From Halovibrio salipaludis (GTDB taxonomy: Bacteria; Pseudomonadota; Gammaproteobacteria; Pseudomonadales; Oleiphilaceae), in the NCBI RefSeq assembly GCF_002286965.1, contig NZ_NSKD01000002.1, positions 310,001 through 374,000 of the forward strand: a stretch of 64,000 nucleotides of DNA, in the 5' to 3' direction. This document shows positions 16,309 through 24,688 of this stretch, piece after piece. Position 1 is the stretch's first letter. Each line of letters begins with the position of its first letter. The notes below the pieces were generated by a model. That model worked only from the letters and a program-made list of their open reading frames with translations. It ran no database searches and was not told where the DNA came from. The position numbers and the translations under genes are program-made.

Positions 16309-17469
16309 TCAGCCCTGGCGCACGAGGCGTTCCAGGGTGTCCAGTGCCTGCTCCAGTGCGGCGTAGGGGGTATAGAAGTGCGGTGAGAACCGTACCCCGC
16401 CGCCGCGGCTGGCGCTGATAACCCGTTGCTGGGCCAGCCGGTCACAGAGATGGCGGTTGTCCAGCCCATCGACCTGTACGGTGTAGATGCCAAGCCGGCG
16501 CTGTGGCTCCCGGGGCGTTACAGGGGTGACGCCCTTGATGCTCTCCAGGCCGCTCGCCAGGCGGCTCACACGCTGGTCAATCAGACTCCTGACCTGATCC
16601 AGCCCCACTTCAAGCAGCAGACCGGTGCTGGCCTCAAGGGCATGGGCTGCGAGCAGGTTGGGGCTGCCGCACTCAAAGCGGCGGGCGTCCGGAGCCGGAG
16701 CCCAGCCCTTGCGGTCGAAGTTGCCGGGCTCCGCGACCATGTGCCAGCCGTATTCATAGAGTTTCAGTGAATCCCGCCATTCCGGTGCCACATAGAAAAA
16801 CGCCAGTCCCTCGGGTCCCAGCATCCACTTGTGGCCATCCGCCATGGCGAAATGGGCGCCCGTGGCCTGGACATCCAGCGGCTCGGCTCCGGCGCTCTGG
16901 ATGGCGTCCAGGCAGAACAGGATGCCATGGCTGTCACAGAGCGCGCCCAGATGGGCGGCGTCAAGGCGCAGGCCGGTGCCGTACTGGACTGAGCTGACCG
17001 ACATCAGGCGGGTTCTGTCAGTGATCAGATCCTCAATCGCGCCTTCCGGCGTGACGTCCTGGCGGTCGATATCCGCCACCCGTATGCTGACGCCACGGCT
17101 TACAAGGGATTCCCACACAATCCGGTTGGAGGGGAATTCCTGGCTCGTGATGATGATTTCATCCCCTTCATGCCAGTCCAGGCCAGCCGCAACCATGGAA
17201 AGCGCTTCGGAGGTGTTCTTGCACAGGGCGATGTCCTGCGCGGACGGTGCATTGATCAGCCGGGCCAGGTTGTGCCTGAGCTGGTCCTCAACAGTGAGCC
17301 ACTGGGGATAGTGAGTGGCCCCCAGGTGGCTGTTCTCATGGGCGAAGCGGGCAACGGCATCACTGGCACGCCGCGGCCAGGGCGCCACGGCCGCGTGGTT
17401 GAGATAGGCAAGCCCCGACTCAAGCGGGAATTCACTCAGCAGCTGCGTGGCTGAAAAACGCTCCGTCAT
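16309..17469 (-). CDS. Class-V aminotransferase family protein (cysteine-desulfurase-like)
   Basis: A 386-residue PLP-dependent fold-type I enzyme. Family marks are YLNHAAVAPWPRRA at the N-terminus, CKNTSEALSMVAAGL, ITSQEFPSNRIVW, SSVQYGTGLRLD, the cofactor aspartate in CLDAIQSAG and the Schiff-base lysine in MADGHKWMLGPEG (about residue 212). The late SASRGGGVRFSPHFY segment is typical of the aminotransferase V/NifS-like group that is neither IscS nor SufS. No catalytic-cysteine loop of a true desulfurase was recognised, so the substrate (desulfuration, epimerisation or transamination) is unknown. It stands alone, convergent with gpsA. Confidence 0.82.
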   Translation of the reverse strand: MTERFSATQLLSEFPLESGLAYLNHAAVAPWPRRASDAVARFAHENSHLGATHYPQWLTVEDQLRHNLARLINAPSAQDIALCKNTSEALSMVAAGLDWHEGDEIIITSQEFPSNRIVWESLVSRGVSIRVADIDRQDVTPEGAIEDLITDRTRLMSVSSVQYGTGLRLDAAHLGALCDSHGILFCLDAIQSAGAEPLDVQATGAHFAMADGHKWMLGPEGLAFFYVAPEWRDSLKLYEYGWHMVAEPGNFDRKGWAPAPDARRFECGSPNLLAAHALEASTGLLLEVGLDQVRSLIDQRVSRLASGLESIKGVTPVTPREPQRRLGIYTVQVDGLDNRHLCDRLAQQRVISASRGGGVRFSPHFYTPYAALEQALDTLERLVRQG

Positions 17470-17562
17470 GCTCCGTCTCCGTCATGTCCGTCATTGAAGG
17501 GGAGGGCTCGCACCGCTAGTATCGAACCTGTTCCATGCACTGATTGCGCCGGAGGGCTGCAG

Positions 17563-18144
17563 ATGGGGGAACCCGATTCCCAGGCGGAACTGGCCCGACA
17601 ATTCGAACACGTCGCCCAGTACGATACAACCGGAAAGGGCCCGCCGGTGGATCAGTGGGATCCGCCGTTCACGGACGACCTGGAACTGTTCATCAACCGC
17701 AATGGCCGCTGGTTCTATCAGGGCCGTGAAATCGAACGGCTGGCGCTGCGCCGACTTTTCGCCTCCATCATGCGCCGTGAATCAGATGGTTATTACTATC
17801 TTCTCACGCCGCACGAGAAGTATCGCATCCAGGTTGAGGACGTTCCCTTCCTCGCGCACAGCGTTGAGCAGGAAGGCGAGGGTGACGGTCGCGTTCTCTG
17901 GCTGCATACGGATGTGGAGGACTGCTTCCCGATCGGTGACTCGCACCCGCTGATCGTCCGAACGGATGAGAAAAGCGGCGAACCACAGCCCTATGTGATG
18001 GTACGGCGCGGGCTCCAGGCACGGATCGAGCGCAGTGCCTTCTACCACCTCACGGAACTGGCGGAGGAGCGGGCCATCAACGGCGCAACCCACGTTGGGG
18101 TGGTCAGTCAGGGCAGCTTCTTTTCCCTGGGCCGGATCGGCTGA
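17563..18144 (+). CDS. DUF1285 domain-containing protein
   Basis: A 193-residue protein matching DUF1285: an N-terminal DLELFINRNGRWFYQGREI, the LFASIMRRESDGYYYLLTP centre and the conserved late segment EERAINGATHVGVVSQGSFF. The function is unknown; structures of the family resemble small beta-rich ligand-binding proteins. The start ATG 17563 lies seven bases behind GGAGG and is preferred over a TTG 69 bases upstream that lacks this site. It is divergent from the aminotransferase gene and is followed by slyD after 178 bases that include a promoter candidate. Confidence 0.85.
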   Translation: MGEPDSQAELARQFEHVAQYDTTGKGPPVDQWDPPFTDDLELFINRNGRWFYQGREIERLALRRLFASIMRRESDGYYYLLTPHEKYRIQVEDVPFLAHSVEQEGEGDGRVLWLHTDVEDCFPIGDSHPLIVRTDEKSGEPQPYVMVRRGLQARIERSAFYHLTELAEERAINGATHVGVVSQGSFFSLGRIG

Positions 18145-18150
18145 TCACGG

Positions 18151-18179
18151 TTTTCAAAGCCGCCATTATTTTCTATCAT
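18151..18179 (+). promoter_or_regulatory. Candidate sigma-70 promoter of slyD
   Basis: TTTTCA (18151-18156) and TATCAT (18174-18179) are separated by 17 bases. This would give an untranslated leader of about 135 bases before the slyD ATG. It lies directly after the DUF1285 stop codon. Confidence 0.4.
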
Positions 18180-18322
18180 GGAGTATGGGTGCCTGTATTG
18201 AGCAGCACCCTTGCGTCCCGGATCGTCGTAAGTCCCTCTGTACAGGCCGCTGTTCAGCAACACTTTCGATCCACCGCACTATTGTTATTACGACGTTTCT
18301 GTCCTATACGCAAGGAGTCAAC

Positions 18323-18778
18323 ATGACCGAATCCCGTGTCGTCAGCATCCACTACACCCTCAAGAACGACGAGGGTGAGGTTCTGGATTCTTCCCGCGAG
18401 CGTGAGCCGCTCAGCTATCTGGAAGGGGCCCAGAACATCATCAGTGGCCTGGAAGAAGCACTGACCGACAAGGCCCAGGGTGACGAAGCCCAGGTATCCC
18501 TGGATCCGGAGAACGCTTACGGCGAAGTCCGCGAAGAGCTGGTCCAGCCCGTCCCGAGTTCCGCTTTTGAGGGCGTTGAGAAGGTCGAGCCCGGCATGCA
18601 GTTCCAGGCGGAAACGCCCGGCGGCCCGCAGATCGTACGCGTGGTATCCGTTGAGGATGAGACCGTGACCATCGATGCCAACCATCCGCTCGCCGGCCAG
18701 CGTCTGCACTTCGATGTTGAGGTGGTTGATACGCGTGAGCCGTCCGACGAAGAGAAAGAGCACGGCCACGTGCACTGA
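18323..18778 (+). CDS. slyD: FKBP-type peptidyl-prolyl isomerase SlyD
   Basis: A 151-residue cytoplasmic prolyl isomerase and chaperone. The split FKBP domain is recognisable from VVSIHYTLKNDEGEVLDSS, PLSYLEGAQNIISGLEEAL and the terminal HPLAGQRLHFDVEVVD, with the insert-in-flap chaperone domain (about residues 70-125) in between. The short HGHVH tail is a reduced version of the histidine-rich nickel-binding tail of enterobacterial SlyD. The start ATG 18323 follows AAGGAG; longer reading frames upstream overlap the DUF1285 gene in another frame and are not credible. A strong terminator follows. Confidence 0.93.
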   Translation: MTESRVVSIHYTLKNDEGEVLDSSREREPLSYLEGAQNIISGLEEALTDKAQGDEAQVSLDPENAYGEVREELVQPVPSSAFEGVEKVEPGMQFQAETPGGPQIVRVVSVEDETVTIDANHPLAGQRLHFDVEVVDTREPSDEEKEHGHVH

Positions 18779-18826
18779 GTCTTTCTCCATGCACTGAATC
18801 AGCAGCGTTTTCAGTGCAACGGACAT

Positions 18827-18858
18827 AAAAAAAGGCGACCCGCGGGTCGCCTTTTTTT
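18827..18858. terminator. Bidirectional intrinsic terminator between slyD and etfD
   Basis: Perfect eight-pair stem GGCGACCC / GGGTCGCC (18834-18841 and 18844-18851) with a two-base loop, flanked by seven A on one side and seven T on the other. It therefore works in both directions and serves the two convergent genes slyD (+) and etfD (-). Confidence 0.92.
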
Positions 18859-18869
18859 GTACCTACCCC

Positions 18870-20525
18870 TTACATATTCGGATAGTTGGGGCCGCCGCCC
18901 CCTTCCGGAACCACCCACTGGATGTTCTGGGCCGGGTCCTTGATGTCGCAGGTCTTGCAGTGGATGCAGTTCTGCGCGTTGATCTGGAACTTCTTGCCGC
19001 TGCCGTCCTCGGCATCCACCACCTCGTACACGCCCACCGGGCAGTAGCGCTGCGCCGGCTCGTCGTAGGTCGGCAGGTTGTCCCGGATGGGCACCTCCGG
19101 ATCCTTGAGCTTCAGGTGGCAGGGCTGGTCCTCTTCATGATTGGTGTTCGACATGAACGCCGAGGACAGCCGGTCGAAGGTCAGCTTGTTGTCCGGCTTC
19201 GGGTAGTCGATCTTCGAACACTCAGAGGCCGGCTTAAGCGCCGCGTGATCCGGCGTGGTGTCGTGGAAGGTGATCGGCAGCGGCCGGCGCAGGATGTTCT
19301 GCTCCAGGAAGGCGATGCCGCCGCCGATGACGGTGCCGAACTTGTGCATGGCGGGGCTGAAGTTACGCTCGGCGAACAGTTCCCGGTAGAGCCAGCTGTT
19401 CTCGAACTTCTCCGCAAAGCCGGCCAGGTCCTCGCCGCCTTCGGAGCCCTTCTGGATTGCCTCGAACACCGCCTCGGCGCCGAGCATCCCGGACTTCATG
19501 GCGGTATGCGAGCCCTTGATCTTGGACGAGTTCAGCGTGCCCGCGTCACACCCGAGAAGCAGGCCACCGGGGAAGTGCATCCGGGGCAGGCTGTTGTAGC
19601 CGCCCTTGGTGATGGCTCGCGCCCCGTAGGCCACGCGCTTGCCGCCTTCCAGGTGCTGCTTGATGGTCGGATGGGTCTTCATCCGCTGGAATTCCTCAAA
19701 CGGCGAGACATAGGGGTTGGAGTAGGACAGATCCGTGATCAGGCCGACATAGACCTGGCCGTTTTCCAGGTGGTACAGGAACCCACCCCCTGTGGAGCCG
19801 CTCTCGGACAGCGGCCAGCCGGCGGTGTGCACCACCAGCCCGGGTTCGTGGTTGGCCGGGTCGATGTCCCACAGCTCCTTGATGCCAAGGCCGTAGTGCT
19901 GCGGGTCCTTGCCCTCGTCCAGGTTGAACTGCTGCAGCAGGTCCTTGCCCAGGTGCCCCCGGCAGCCCTCGCTGAACAGGGTGTATTTCGCCCGCAGCTC
20001 CATGGGCGGCATGTAGCCGTCCTTGTGGTTGCCCTCGGCGTCGACGCCGAATTCACCGGTGAGGATGCCCTTGACCACGCCATCCTCGTACAGGACCTCG
20101 GCGGCCGGGAACCCCGGGTAGATCTCGACGCCCAGCTGCTCGGCCTGCTCACCCAGCCAGCGGCACAGGTTGGCCAGGCTGATGATGTAGTTGCCGTGGT
20201 TGTGCATGTTCTTCGGCACAAAGGCGTTGGGCGCCTTGCGGGCGCTGTCGGCGCCGCGCAGGAAGTAGATGTCATCCCGGGTGACCGGCGTGTTCAGCGG
20301 CGCACCGCGCTCCTTCCAGTCGGGGAAGAGCTCATTGAGGCTGGTCGGCTCGAAAACGGTGCCGGCGATGATGTGGGCACCGACCTCGGATCCCTTCTCG
20401 ACAACACAGACGGTCAGTTCCTGCTCCGCCTCGTTGGCCAGCTGCTGGATACGGCAGGCAGCCGAGAGTCCAGCAGGGCCCGCCCCCACGATCAGGACGT
20501 CAAACTCCATCGATTCGCGTTCCAC
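18870..20525 (-). CDS. etfD: Electron-transfer flavoprotein-ubiquinone oxidoreductase
   Basis: A 551-residue membrane-associated enzyme passing electrons from reduced ETF to ubiquinone. The N-terminal FAD motif VLIVGAGPAGLSAACR, the ALKPASECSKIDYPKPD segment and the C-terminal iron-sulfur region (CPVGVYEV, then CIHCKTCDIKDP) are all present. The start is best placed at GTG 20525: GAGGAG lies six bases before it and the resulting N-terminus (xERESMEFDV) matches pseudomonad homologues; ATG 20510 is the alternative. It is divergent from etfBA with a shared palindromic operator. It serves isovaleryl-CoA dehydrogenase and beta-oxidation dehydrogenases. Confidence 0.95.
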   Translation of the reverse strand: MERESMEFDVLIVGAGPAGLSAACRIQQLANEAEQELTVCVVEKGSEVGAHIIAGTVFEPTSLNELFPDWKERGAPLNTPVTRDDIYFLRGADSARKAPNAFVPKNMHNHGNYIISLANLCRWLGEQAEQLGVEIYPGFPAAEVLYEDGVVKGILTGEFGVDAEGNHKDGYMPPMELRAKYTLFSEGCRGHLGKDLLQQFNLDEGKDPQHYGLGIKELWDIDPANHEPGLVVHTAGWPLSESGSTGGGFLYHLENGQVYVGLITDLSYSNPYVSPFEEFQRMKTHPTIKQHLEGGKRVAYGARAITKGGYNSLPRMHFPGGLLLGCDAGTLNSSKIKGSHTAMKSGMLGAEAVFEAIQKGSEGGEDLAGFAEKFENSWLYRELFAERNFSPAMHKFGTVIGGGIAFLEQNILRRPLPITFHDTTPDHAALKPASECSKIDYPKPDNKLTFDRLSSAFMSNTNHEEDQPCHLKLKDPEVPIRDNLPTYDEPAQRYCPVGVYEVVDAEDGSGKKFQINAQNCIHCKTCDIKDPAQNIQWVVPEGGGGPNYPNM

Positions 20526-20596
20526 GATAGTCTCCTCAGGATTTCCAATGGGCAATCTGTGGCTTTACGTTGCCACAGGATATATCATCATGGAAA

Positions 20597-20616
20597 TCAA
20601 ACAAACGTTTGTTTGA
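20597..20616. promoter_or_regulatory. Perfect 20-bp palindrome, candidate PsrA (fatty-acid regulator) operator
   Basis: TCAAACAAACGTTTGTTTGA is a perfect inverted repeat, centred in the etfD-etfBA divergent region. It contains the CAAAC/GTTTG half-sites of PsrA, the TetR-type regulator that represses beta-oxidation and etf genes in pseudomonads and relatives until long-chain acyl ligand binds. On the minus strand it overlaps the position of the -35 (GTTTGT) for a TATATC -10 of etfD. psrA itself is not in the window. Confidence 0.7.
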
Positions 20617-20749
20617 ATGACATTGAACAATGGCATCCCGTCCCTGGAGCTATTGACCCCCTGTGGTTTTGTCGTCAGTATTAGGGCGCTTTTGCCGGGG
20701 ACGCCCGCCGCATGAACATTCTAAACCCATGGCAGGAAACGAGGAATCT

Positions 20750-21499
20750 ATGAAGGTTCTGGTCGCTGTAAAACGAGTGATTGACTACAACGTCAAGGTT
20801 CGCGTCAAGCCGGATAACACCGGCGTGGACCTGTCCAACGTCAAGATGGCAATGAACCCCTTCTGTGAGATCGCCGTTGAGGAAGCGGTCCGTCTCAAGG
20901 AGAAGGGCGTTGCCACCGAGATTGTCGCCGTGACCATCGGCCCCAAGGTCAGCCAGGAGCAGCTGCGCACCGCGCTGGCACTGGGTGCTGACCGCGCCAT
21001 CCAGGTTGAGACGGACGAAGACGTCCAGTCCCTGGATGCGGCCAAGATGCTCAAGGCCGTCGTGGACAAGGAAGAGCCGAACCTGGTGATCATGGGCAAG
21101 CAGTCCATCGACACCGACAACAACCAGACCGGCCAGATGCTGGCCCAGCTGGCCGGGATGCCCCAGGGCACCTTTGCCTCTGAGGTCGAGGTGGAAGGTG
21201 AGAAGGTCAAGGTGACCCGTGAAATCGACGGCGGCCTGATGACCGTTTCCCTGAACCTGCCGGCCGTGGTTACCACGGATCTGCGCCTGAACGAACCGCG
21301 CTACGCTTCGCTCCCCAACATCATGAAGGCCAAGAAGAAGCCGCTCGAAACCGTCAGCCCCGCCGATCTGGGCGTTGACGTGGCGCCGCGCCTCAAGACC
21401 CTCAAAGTCGAGGAGCCGCAGCCGCGTCAGCCCGGCATCAAGGTCGAGAGCGTTGAGGAGCTGGTCGACAAACTGAAGAACGAAGCGAAGGTGATTTAA
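20750..21499 (+). CDS. etfB: Electron-transfer flavoprotein beta subunit
   Basis: A 249-residue ETF small subunit that binds AMP and forms the heterodimer with EtfA. Family signatures include [36 protein letters not shown], the [18 protein letters not shown] block and [20 protein letters not shown]. The start ATG 20750 is supported by GAGG six bases upstream and the usual [10 protein letters not shown]-terminus. It runs directly into etfA (the stop codon abuts the etfA ATG), so they form one transcription unit. It receives electrons from acyl-CoA dehydrogenases such as LiuA encoded in this window. Confidence 0.96.
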   Translation: MKVLVAVKRVIDYNVKVRVKPDNTGVDLSNVKMAMNPFCEIAVEEAVRLKEKGVATEIVAVTIGPKVSQEQLRTALALGADRAIQVETDEDVQSLDAAKMLKAVVDKEEPNLVIMGKQSIDTDNNQTGQMLAQLAGMPQGTFASEVEVEGEKVKVTREIDGGLMTVSLNLPAVVTTDLRLNEPRYASLPNIMKAKKKPLETVSPADLGVDVAPRLKTLKVEEPQPRQPGIKVESVEELVDKLKNEAKVI

Positions 21500-22441
21500 A
21501 TGAGTACACTGGTTATTGCAGATCACAACAAGGGTGAGCTGGCCGGTTCCACTCTGAGCGTCATCGCAGCAGCTAAGGCCATCGGTGGCGACATCGACGT
21601 TCTCGTTGCCGGCAAGGATATTGGTGGTGTTGCCGAGCAGGCCGCCAAGGCTGACGGCGTGAACAAGGTTCTCGCGGCGGATAATGACGCTTACGGGCAC
21701 GACCTGGCGGAGAACCTGAGCCTGCTGATCGCCGAAATTGGCAAGGGCTACAGTCACCTCATGGCATCCGCCGGCTCCGTTGGCAAGGACACCATGCCGC
21801 GCGTTGCCGCAATGCTCGACGTTGCCCAGGTTTCCGACATCATGGGCGTGCAGTCCGAGGACACCTTCGTTCGCCCGATCTACGCCGGTAACGCGATTGC
21901 GACTGTGCAGTCCAGCGACAGCGTCAAGGTGATCACCGTTCGGACCACCAGCTTTGACCCGGTTGCAGCCGAGGGCGGTTCCGCTTCGGTTGAATCCGTG
22001 GATTCAGCGCACGACGCCGGCCTTTCCGAGTTCGTCAGCGAAGAGCTGGCCGAGTCCGATCGTCCGGATCTGGCAGCTGCCGACGTGGTCATCTCCGGTG
22101 GTCGCGGCATGCAGAATGGCGACAACTTCAAGATGCTGGAGTCTGTCGCGGACGTTCTGGGCGCCGCCATCGGCGCATCCCGTGCCGCGGTGGACGCAGG
22201 TTTCGTACCGAACGATATGCAGGTCGGCCAGACCGGCAAGATCGTGGCTCCGAACCTCTACATCGCCGTCGGCATTTCCGGTGCCATCCAGCACCTGGCC
22301 GGCATGGGCGATTCCAAGTTCATCGTGGCCATCAACAAGGACGAGGACGCGCCCATTTTCCAGGTGGCGGACTACGGCCTTGTAGCGGACCTGTTCGATG
22401 CGGTACCGCAGCTTGAGGAAGAACTCAAGAAAGTGGTCTGA
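21500..22441 (+). CDS. etfA: Electron-transfer flavoprotein alpha subunit
   Basis: A 313-residue ETF large subunit carrying FAD. The N-terminal domain is recognisable from [21 protein letters not shown], and the FAD-binding C-terminal domain from [45 protein letters not shown] and [10 protein letters not shown]. It accepts electrons from acyl-CoA dehydrogenases and hands them to EtfD. It is translated right after etfB with no gap. A G/C-rich hairpin followed by T residues closes the operon at 22468-22500. Confidence 0.96.
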   Translation: MSTLVIADHNKGELAGSTLSVIAAAKAIGGDIDVLVAGKDIGGVAEQAAKADGVNKVLAADNDAYGHDLAENLSLLIAEIGKGYSHLMASAGSVGKDTMPRVAAMLDVAQVSDIMGVQSEDTFVRPIYAGNAIATVQSSDSVKVITVRTTSFDPVAAEGGSASVESVDSAHDAGLSEFVSEELAESDRPDLAAADVVISGGRGMQNGDNFKMLESVADVLGAAIGASRAAVDAGFVPNDMQVGQTGKIVAPNLYIAVGISGAIQHLAGMGDSKFIVAINKDEDAPIFQVADYGLVADLFDAVPQLEEELKKVV

Positions 22442-22467
22442 CGGAACGCCCGTATCAGGCTATGATG

Positions 22468-22500
22468 AAAGCCGTACCCTACGGGGTGCGGCTTTTCTGT
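22468..22500 (+). terminator. Intrinsic terminator after etfBA
   Basis: AAAGCCGTACCC pairs with GGGTGCGGCTTT through twelve positions including one G-T pair, with a short TACG loop, followed by TTCTGTTT. It lies 26 bases after the etfA stop. Confidence 0.8.
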
Positions 22501-22525
22501 TTATGACGATCCGAAAAATGGACTC

Positions 22526-22960
22526 ATGCTGACGCAGACGCACGCAATCGCTGTCGCTGCAACACTCGTTGCGCTGATTGCCTCGGTCGTTCTCCACTGT
22601 ATGGCCGCTACGGCGCTCATGCGGCGCTTTGATGGCACCAGTCTCCACCAGTCCTCATGTATGGTCCTGATGGTGCTGGGGCTTTTTGTAGCCCACGTCA
22701 TCGAGATCTGGCTGTTCGGATTGGTGTCCTGGACGCTGGCGCAGATTGAGGGTGCGGGTTCTGTCACCGGAGGCCATGTGTCCGGCGTGATGGACTACAT
22801 CTACTTTTCCGCCGTGACCTATACCACGCTGGGGTATGGAGAGGTTTATCCAGTTGGCCCCATCCGTTTCATCTTTGGCGTGGAGGCGCTGATCGGCTTC
22901 ATGCTGATCACCTGGTCCGCCTCCGTTACCTTTCTTCAGATGCAGCGTTTCTGGCGCTGA
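22526..22960 (+). CDS. Two-transmembrane potassium-channel-like protein
   Basis: A 144-residue membrane protein with a pore loop in the Ion_trans_2 style. Three hydrophobic helices (about residues 8-30, 45-70 and 110-138) surround the pore segment YFSAVTYTTLGYGEVYPVG, which holds a TLGYG selectivity filter characteristic of K+ channels. No cytosolic RCK domain is fused. It would conduct K+ passively. It lies between the etfBA terminator and a convergent CPA2 antiporter gene, so it has its own promoter. With the two antiporters next door it forms a cation-homeostasis neighbourhood. Confidence 0.82.
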   Translation: MLTQTHAIAVAATLVALIASVVLHCMAATALMRRFDGTSLHQSSCMVLMVLGLFVAHVIEIWLFGLVSWTLAQIEGAGSVTGGHVSGVMDYIYFSAVTYTTLGYGEVYPVGPIRFIFGVEALIGFMLITWSASVTFLQMQRFWR

Positions 22961-22973
22961 CTGGCTGTAGCGG

Positions 22974-24587
22974 TCAGGGCGTAATCTGTGTGACTGCCTG
23001 CTCCGCAGCTTCACGATACGGGTGAAGAATCAGGTCCACGTTTCTGTGTTTCCAGTGGATTTCGTCATCTTCCCGGAAGCTGGCAATGGCGATGCGCCCG
23101 GATCTTGCAAACAAAGCAAGCCCCTGCATCAGGATTTCGTTCACTTCGCGCCGGGGTAGTGTGCTGACGACCCACTTCGCGGTGTGGACCGGCAGATGGG
23201 AGAGGAACTCAATATCCTCCGCGTCACCAAAGACGGCATGTATCCCCTCGGTCTGGGCCCGTTCGACCCGTCCCGGATCAATATCAACACCAATGACGTC
23301 TTCCCCGCGTTCGATGAGCTGGCCGGCAATGCGTCGCCCCAGACGTCCCAGTCCAATGATGATGATCGGAGCCGCCTGCCCCTGTGTATAGTCGTCGAGT
23401 TCACGGTAGGTCAGAGTACGCTCGAACGGCGAGAGCCACCCTCGAACCCGCTCAAAAAGCTGCTCGGAGTAAAGAATCATGTAGGTTGAGGTCGTGATGG
23501 TCACGATACCGACCAGCGTGACCACACCGAGCACGTTATCGCCGATATGACCGAGGCCCAGCCCCATGGTTATGAAGATGATCGAGAACTCGCTGATCTG
23601 AGCCACGGTCAGCCCCGCCTTGAACCCAGTACGACGCCGATACCCCATGCCTCCCATAATGGCCATGACGATCAGGGGATTGCCGATCAGAACGAACAGG
23701 GAGAGAACCAGGGCAGGAAAGAGGTTGTCTCCAATAAGGCTCAGGTTGAGCTGTTCACCCATGTAGATGAAAAAGAACAGGAGCAGGAAGTCCCGCAGGC
23801 TCGTCAGCCGGCTTGTGATCACGTCCTTGACGGCCGTGTTGGCCAGGGAGAAGCCGGCAATGAACGCCCCGACTTCCTTTGAAAGCCCGAGGATGTCCGC
23901 TCCCGCCGCAAGCATGGTCCCCCACGCGATGGCGAACAGCATCAGCATCTCGACCGAGCGGGCCAGGCTGCGCATCAGCCCCGGAATCACATACCGCATC
24001 AGCAGTGGCAGTACGACCACCATGAACACCACGCTGATGCCAAGGCCCTGAAGCGGCGGGATAAGCTGGTCATCCGCGGTGGGGATGGTGAGGTTAAGGC
24101 CCAGCATGGCGAGAACAACCGCGATGTCCTGGACGATCAGGAAGCCCATGGCGATGCGGCCATGCAGGGATTCCAGCTCGCCTTTGTCGGAAAGGAGCTT
24201 GACGATGATGATGGTGCTGGAAAAGGTCAGGGCGATGGCGATATAGAGCGCATCGATCGGGGAAAAGCCGAGCAGAAGCGTCAGACCGAAACCGATCAGG
24301 ATGGTGAATGCAAGCTGACCCAGTCCCGTGGCCAGGGCCACAGGCCCCAGGGAACGCACAATCCTGAGATCCAGCTTGAGGCCGACGACGAACAGCAGAA
24401 TGGTGATGCCCCAGTGGGCGAGGAGATCAATCTGGGTGTGGGCGGAGACAATGCCCAGTACGCTCGGGCCGACAATGATACCGACCGCCAGATACGCAAT
24501 AAGCAGCGGCTGGCGCAGGAGCATGGAAAAATAGCCCACAACCACGGCGATCAACAGCAGTAACGTGAACTCCTGGTAGATTTCCAT
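22974..24587 (-). CDS. CPA2 family cation:proton antiporter with RCK/TrkA-N domain (first of a head-to-head pair)
   Basis: A 537-residue protein: about twelve transmembrane helices (residues 5-385) of the Na+/H+ exchanger fold, with IAYLAVGIIVGPSVLGIV and ALTFSSTIIIVKLLSDKGE marks of the KefB/YbaL group, then a cytosolic TrkA-N domain (about 410-530) with the nucleotide-binding IIGLGRLGRRIAGQLIERG motif and the acidic strand end VIGVDID. Such proteins exchange K+ or Na+ for H+ and are gated by NAD(H) or ligands. The start ATG 24587 has GGAG nine bases upstream. It is divergent from a second CPA2 gene. Confidence 0.9.
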   Translation of the reverse strand: MEIYQEFTLLLLIAVVVGYFSMLLRQPLLIAYLAVGIIVGPSVLGIVSAHTQIDLLAHWGITILLFVVGLKLDLRIVRSLGPVALATGLGQLAFTILIGFGLTLLLGFSPIDALYIAIALTFSSTIIIVKLLSDKGELESLHGRIAMGFLIVQDIAVVLAMLGLNLTIPTADDQLIPPLQGLGISVVFMVVVLPLLMRYVIPGLMRSLARSVEMLMLFAIAWGTMLAAGADILGLSKEVGAFIAGFSLANTAVKDVITSRLTSLRDFLLLFFFIYMGEQLNLSLIGDNLFPALVLSLFVLIGNPLIVMAIMGGMGYRRRTGFKAGLTVAQISEFSIIFITMGLGLGHIGDNVLGVVTLVGIVTITTSTYMILYSEQLFERVRGWLSPFERTLTYRELDDYTQGQAAPIIIIGLGRLGRRIAGQLIERGEDVIGVDIDPGRVERAQTEGIHAVFGDAEDIEFLSHLPVHTAKWVVSTLPRREVNEILMQGLALFARSGRIAIASFREDDEIHWKHRNVDLILHPYREAAEQAVTQITP

Positions 24588-24688
24588 GCAACAGTCTCCG
24601 CTAGGATCCAGCCATCAATGCTACAATCGCGCCTTTGAGTGCGGTACCCGAAGCCCGCGTCCGTGATAATCAGGACACAGCCTAGCCA

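Noticed and set aside
18282-18310. TTGTTA with 17-base spacer and TATACG upstream of slyD
   Set aside because: The transcript would start inside or after the ribosome site at 18312-18317, only a few bases before the ATG. The promoter at 18151-18179 is more sensible.
18960-20684. Long plus-strand frame (574 codons) opposite etfD
   Set aside because: It is the shadow of etfD on the opposite strand, caused by high-GC codon bias. It has no recognisable domain and no ribosome site.
20653-20684. TTGACC ... TATTAG as the etfBA promoter
   Set aside because: The -35 is good, but the only reasonable -10 hexamers give spacers of 18 with a poor -10 or 20 bases, so a promoter could not be placed with confidence.
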